Positions 61,715 to 64,000 of a DNA stretch of 64,000 nucleotides are shown here, piece by piece. The notes beneath the pieces were generated by a model. That model saw only the letters and a list, made by a program, of their open reading frames with translations, did not search any database and was not told the origin of the DNA. The stretch's first letter is position 1; every line of letters begins with the position of its first letter. The position numbers and the translations under genes were made by a program. Source of the stretch: Liolophura sinensis (lineage: Eukaryota > Mollusca > Polyplacophora > Chitonida > Chitonidae); assembly GCF_032854445.1 (NCBI RefSeq), contig NC_088307.1, positions 1,614,001 to 1,678,000 on the forward strand. Direction: 5' to 3'.

Positions 61715-63190
61715 GTGGCCAATCAAAACCCCAAATCTACTGGAGCTGATACCGGCCAATCAAAACCCCAAATCTACATGTACATGCCAATCAAATCCCC
61801 AAATCTTCAGGAGCTGATACTGGACAATCAAAACCCCAAATCTACACGTACATGCCAATCAAAACCCCAAATCTACAGGAGCTGATACCGGCCAATCAAA
61901 ACCCCAAATCTACATGTACATGCCAATCAAATCCCCAAATCTACAGAAGCTGATACTGGCCAATCAAAACCCCAAATCTACATGTACATGCCAATCAAAT
62001 CCCCAAATCTACAGGAGCTGATACCGGCCAATCAAAACCCCAAATCTACATGTACATGCCAATCAAATCCCCAAATCTACAGGAGCTGATACCGGCCAAT
62101 CAAAACCCCAAATCTACATGTACATGCCAATCAAATCCCCAAATCTTCAGGAGCTGATACTGGACAATCAAAACGCCAGATTTACAGGTACAGGCCAATC
62201 AATCACCAAATCTACAGGAGCTGATACTGGACAATCAAAACCCCAAATCTACATGTACATGCCAATCAAATCCCCAAATCTACAGGAGCTGATACTGGCC
62301 AATCAAAACCCCAAATCTACATGTATATGCCAATCAAATCCCCAAATCTTCAGGAGCTGATACTGGACAATCAAAACCCCAAATACACAGGTACAGGCCA
62401 ATCAAATCCCCAAATCTACAGGAGCTGATACTGGACAATCAAAACCCCAAATCTACAGGCACAGGCCGATCAAGCCCCCAAATCTATAGGAGCTGATACT
62501 GGACAATCAAAACCCCAAATCAACAGGTACAGGCCAATCAAATCCCCAAATCTATAGGAGCTGATACTGGCCAATGAAAATCCCAAATCTACAGGTATAG
62601 GCTGATCAAATCCCCAAATCTACAGGAGCTGATACTGGACAATCAAAACCCCAAATACACAGGTACAGGCCAATCAAATCCCCAAATCTACAGGAGCTGA
62701 TACTGGACAATCAAAACCCCAAATCTACAGGTACAGGCCAATCAAATCCCCAAATCTACAGGAGCTGATACTGGCCAATCAAAATCCCAAATCTACAGGA
62801 GCTGATACTTGCCAATCAAAATCCCAAATCTACAGGTACAGATCAATCAAATCCCCAAAACTATAGGAGCTGATACTGGCCAATCAAAACCCCAAATCTA
62901 CAGATAGATCTACTGGCCAATCAAAACCCCAAATCCACAGATAGATCTACTGGCCAATCCCAAATCTTCTTAAAAGTCCTGGGCAATCAAAACCCCAAAT
63001 CTTCAGGTATTGACCAATCAAAACCTCAACTCAATATGTACATGTCCTGGCCAATCAAAATCTCAAATCTGCATGTACATGTACTGGCCAATCAAAAGCC
63101 CACATCTACATGTGCTGGCCAATCAAGACCCCAGATCTAGATGTACATGTTCTGATCAATCAAAATCTCAGATCTACATGTACTGACCAA
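61715..63190. repeat. Minisatellite of CCAATCAAA-containing half-units (about 31 and 36 bp)
   Basis: Half-units CCAATCAAAACCCCAAATCT / ACATGTACATG and CCAATCAAATCCCCAAATCT / ACAGGAGCTGATACTGG alternate for 1.5 kb and decay to the right. Nearly every half-unit begins with the CCAAT-box heptamer CCAATCA (about 35-45 occurrences, with GACAATCA variants). Confidence 0.96.
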
Positions 63191-64000
63191 TCAAACTGCT
63201 TAAGCTTACACATGTATGTATGTTGTACTAATGTACACATGGAATTTAAAAATGAAGTGTTAAAGAAACAGAAGCTCTTTTTTTTCCTTTTGGAGTGTAC
63301 GTGTGTGTGTGTGTGTGTGGGGGGGGGGGGGGGCTCTCTCCTAAATTACTCCTCAGCATAGGTGTATAACCATGTATTTATTTCTTTCTTTCTTTACTTG
63401 TTTATTTAATTGTTTCATTTTGCAGTTGTAGAGAGATTCAGTGGGTGTGTGTTGGTGTGGGGGGGGGGAATGTTGACGGGCACCATCCAAAAGGCACATA
63501 AATGTATTGTGATTTGCCTGGGTTTTCAAACACTGCACGGCCATTCTTTTATTCTGAGCCAGTAGTTCACAGAGCCTGGCTACTATAGCTCTTCTGTTCA
63601 TAACTCCCCTTATCATGCCCTTCCCACAGCACTAGTCAAAAGCAGAGGGCAGACCCAGGGGCTCAACAAAACCCCCCAAACAGGGGGAAGAGTTGGGGGG
63701 GGGGGGGGAATGATCCCTTGTTTCCTTCAGTGATACCCTCACAGCTTTACACCCCTTTCTTTCCCTGCCCCTCCCCCACAGACTGGTGGAGAACAAATTA
63801 CAAGAGTGCAGGAAACTTCACTGAACATTATCACCCTCAGTTCTTCCACTACCGTAGATATTCTACAAATCTCCTGCAGAGGTGAGGAGTGCCTCTTAGT
63901 TTTGAGGAAGCTGTGAACAGGTCACACGACAGCACCCATTTTTCTTCATATTCAGGGGTTAGCCTAGAGCAGTTTACGAATGAGGGAGAATATCACTGTT
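63191..64000. other. Right edge, G-run rich DNA, no gene
   Basis: Contains (GT)n followed by a G-run (63301-63334), further G-runs near 63460 and 63695, and no recognisable exon. PBX N-terminal exons are expected beyond the right edge. Confidence 0.55.
63301..63334. repeat. (GT)n-(G)n microsatellite
   Basis: GTGTGTGTGTGTGTGTG followed by about 14 G. Confidence 0.95.

Noticed and set aside
63353-63616. Possible PBX N-terminal or other exon on the minus strand
   Set aside because: The translation shows none of the expected PBC-A residues and no convincing splice sites; the PBX N-terminus was not found anywhere from 44220 to 64000.

Overview
The window is eukaryotic nuclear DNA, almost certainly from a mollusc or a close lophotrochozoan. 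It has small exons with GT-AG introns and an AT-rich background. It also carries many copies of a tRNA-derived SINE with a conserved central domain of the kind seen across molluscan genomes. It is unusually full of minisatellites: more than two dozen tandem arrays (units about 20 to 124 bp) cover very roughly a quarter to a third of the window by eye. Most long open frames lie inside these arrays and are not genes.

Three conserved genes can be read exon by exon, with matching splice phases. (1) ATP13A1 (P5A-type ATPase of the ER), minus strand: nine exons from the start codon at 14291 to 2310, then off the left edge. (2) CHCHD5 (twin-CX9C protein of the mitochondrial intermembrane space), plus strand, complete: three coding exons (17654-17794, 18613-18761, 23665-23702) plus an inferred 5' exon ending at 14600 whose last two bases supply the 'AT' of a start codon split by intron 1. 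The predicted length is 109 aa. ATP13A1 and CHCHD5 are divergent and appear to share a compact promoter of about 300 bp (14292-14600). (3) A PBX/extradenticle TALE homeobox gene, minus strand: six exons from 44219 to 37734. Its N-terminal exons lie beyond the right edge, so 44220-64000 is read as its upstream intron. A further terminal-exon candidate lies at 31209-31394.

Layout: 1-14291 ATP13A1 with arrays and SINE pieces in its introns; 14292-14600 shared promoter; 14601-23702 CHCHD5, whose introns are largely tandem arrays; 23703-31208 intergenic or 3'UTR-like AT-rich DNA with several arrays; 31209-44219 PBX 3' half; 44220-64000 presumed PBX intron with six large arrays, SINEs and a MITE-like element.

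The most unusual signals are places where a tandem array has captured a splice boundary. The CHCHD5 intron 1 array repeats the 3' splice site about ten times, including the G that completes the split start codon. A 102-bp array beside a PBX exon repeats the last 17 codons of that exon plus its 5' splice site, and the two best copies differ from the real exon only at synonymous positions. Other points of note are an array with AATAAA in every unit before the CHCHD5 last exon, a dense CCAAT-box array in the PBX intron, a GC-AG intron in ATP13A1, and a full-length SINE with a 12-bp target duplication inside a minisatellite. I found no prokaryotic-type operon, CRISPR, virus or toxin gene.
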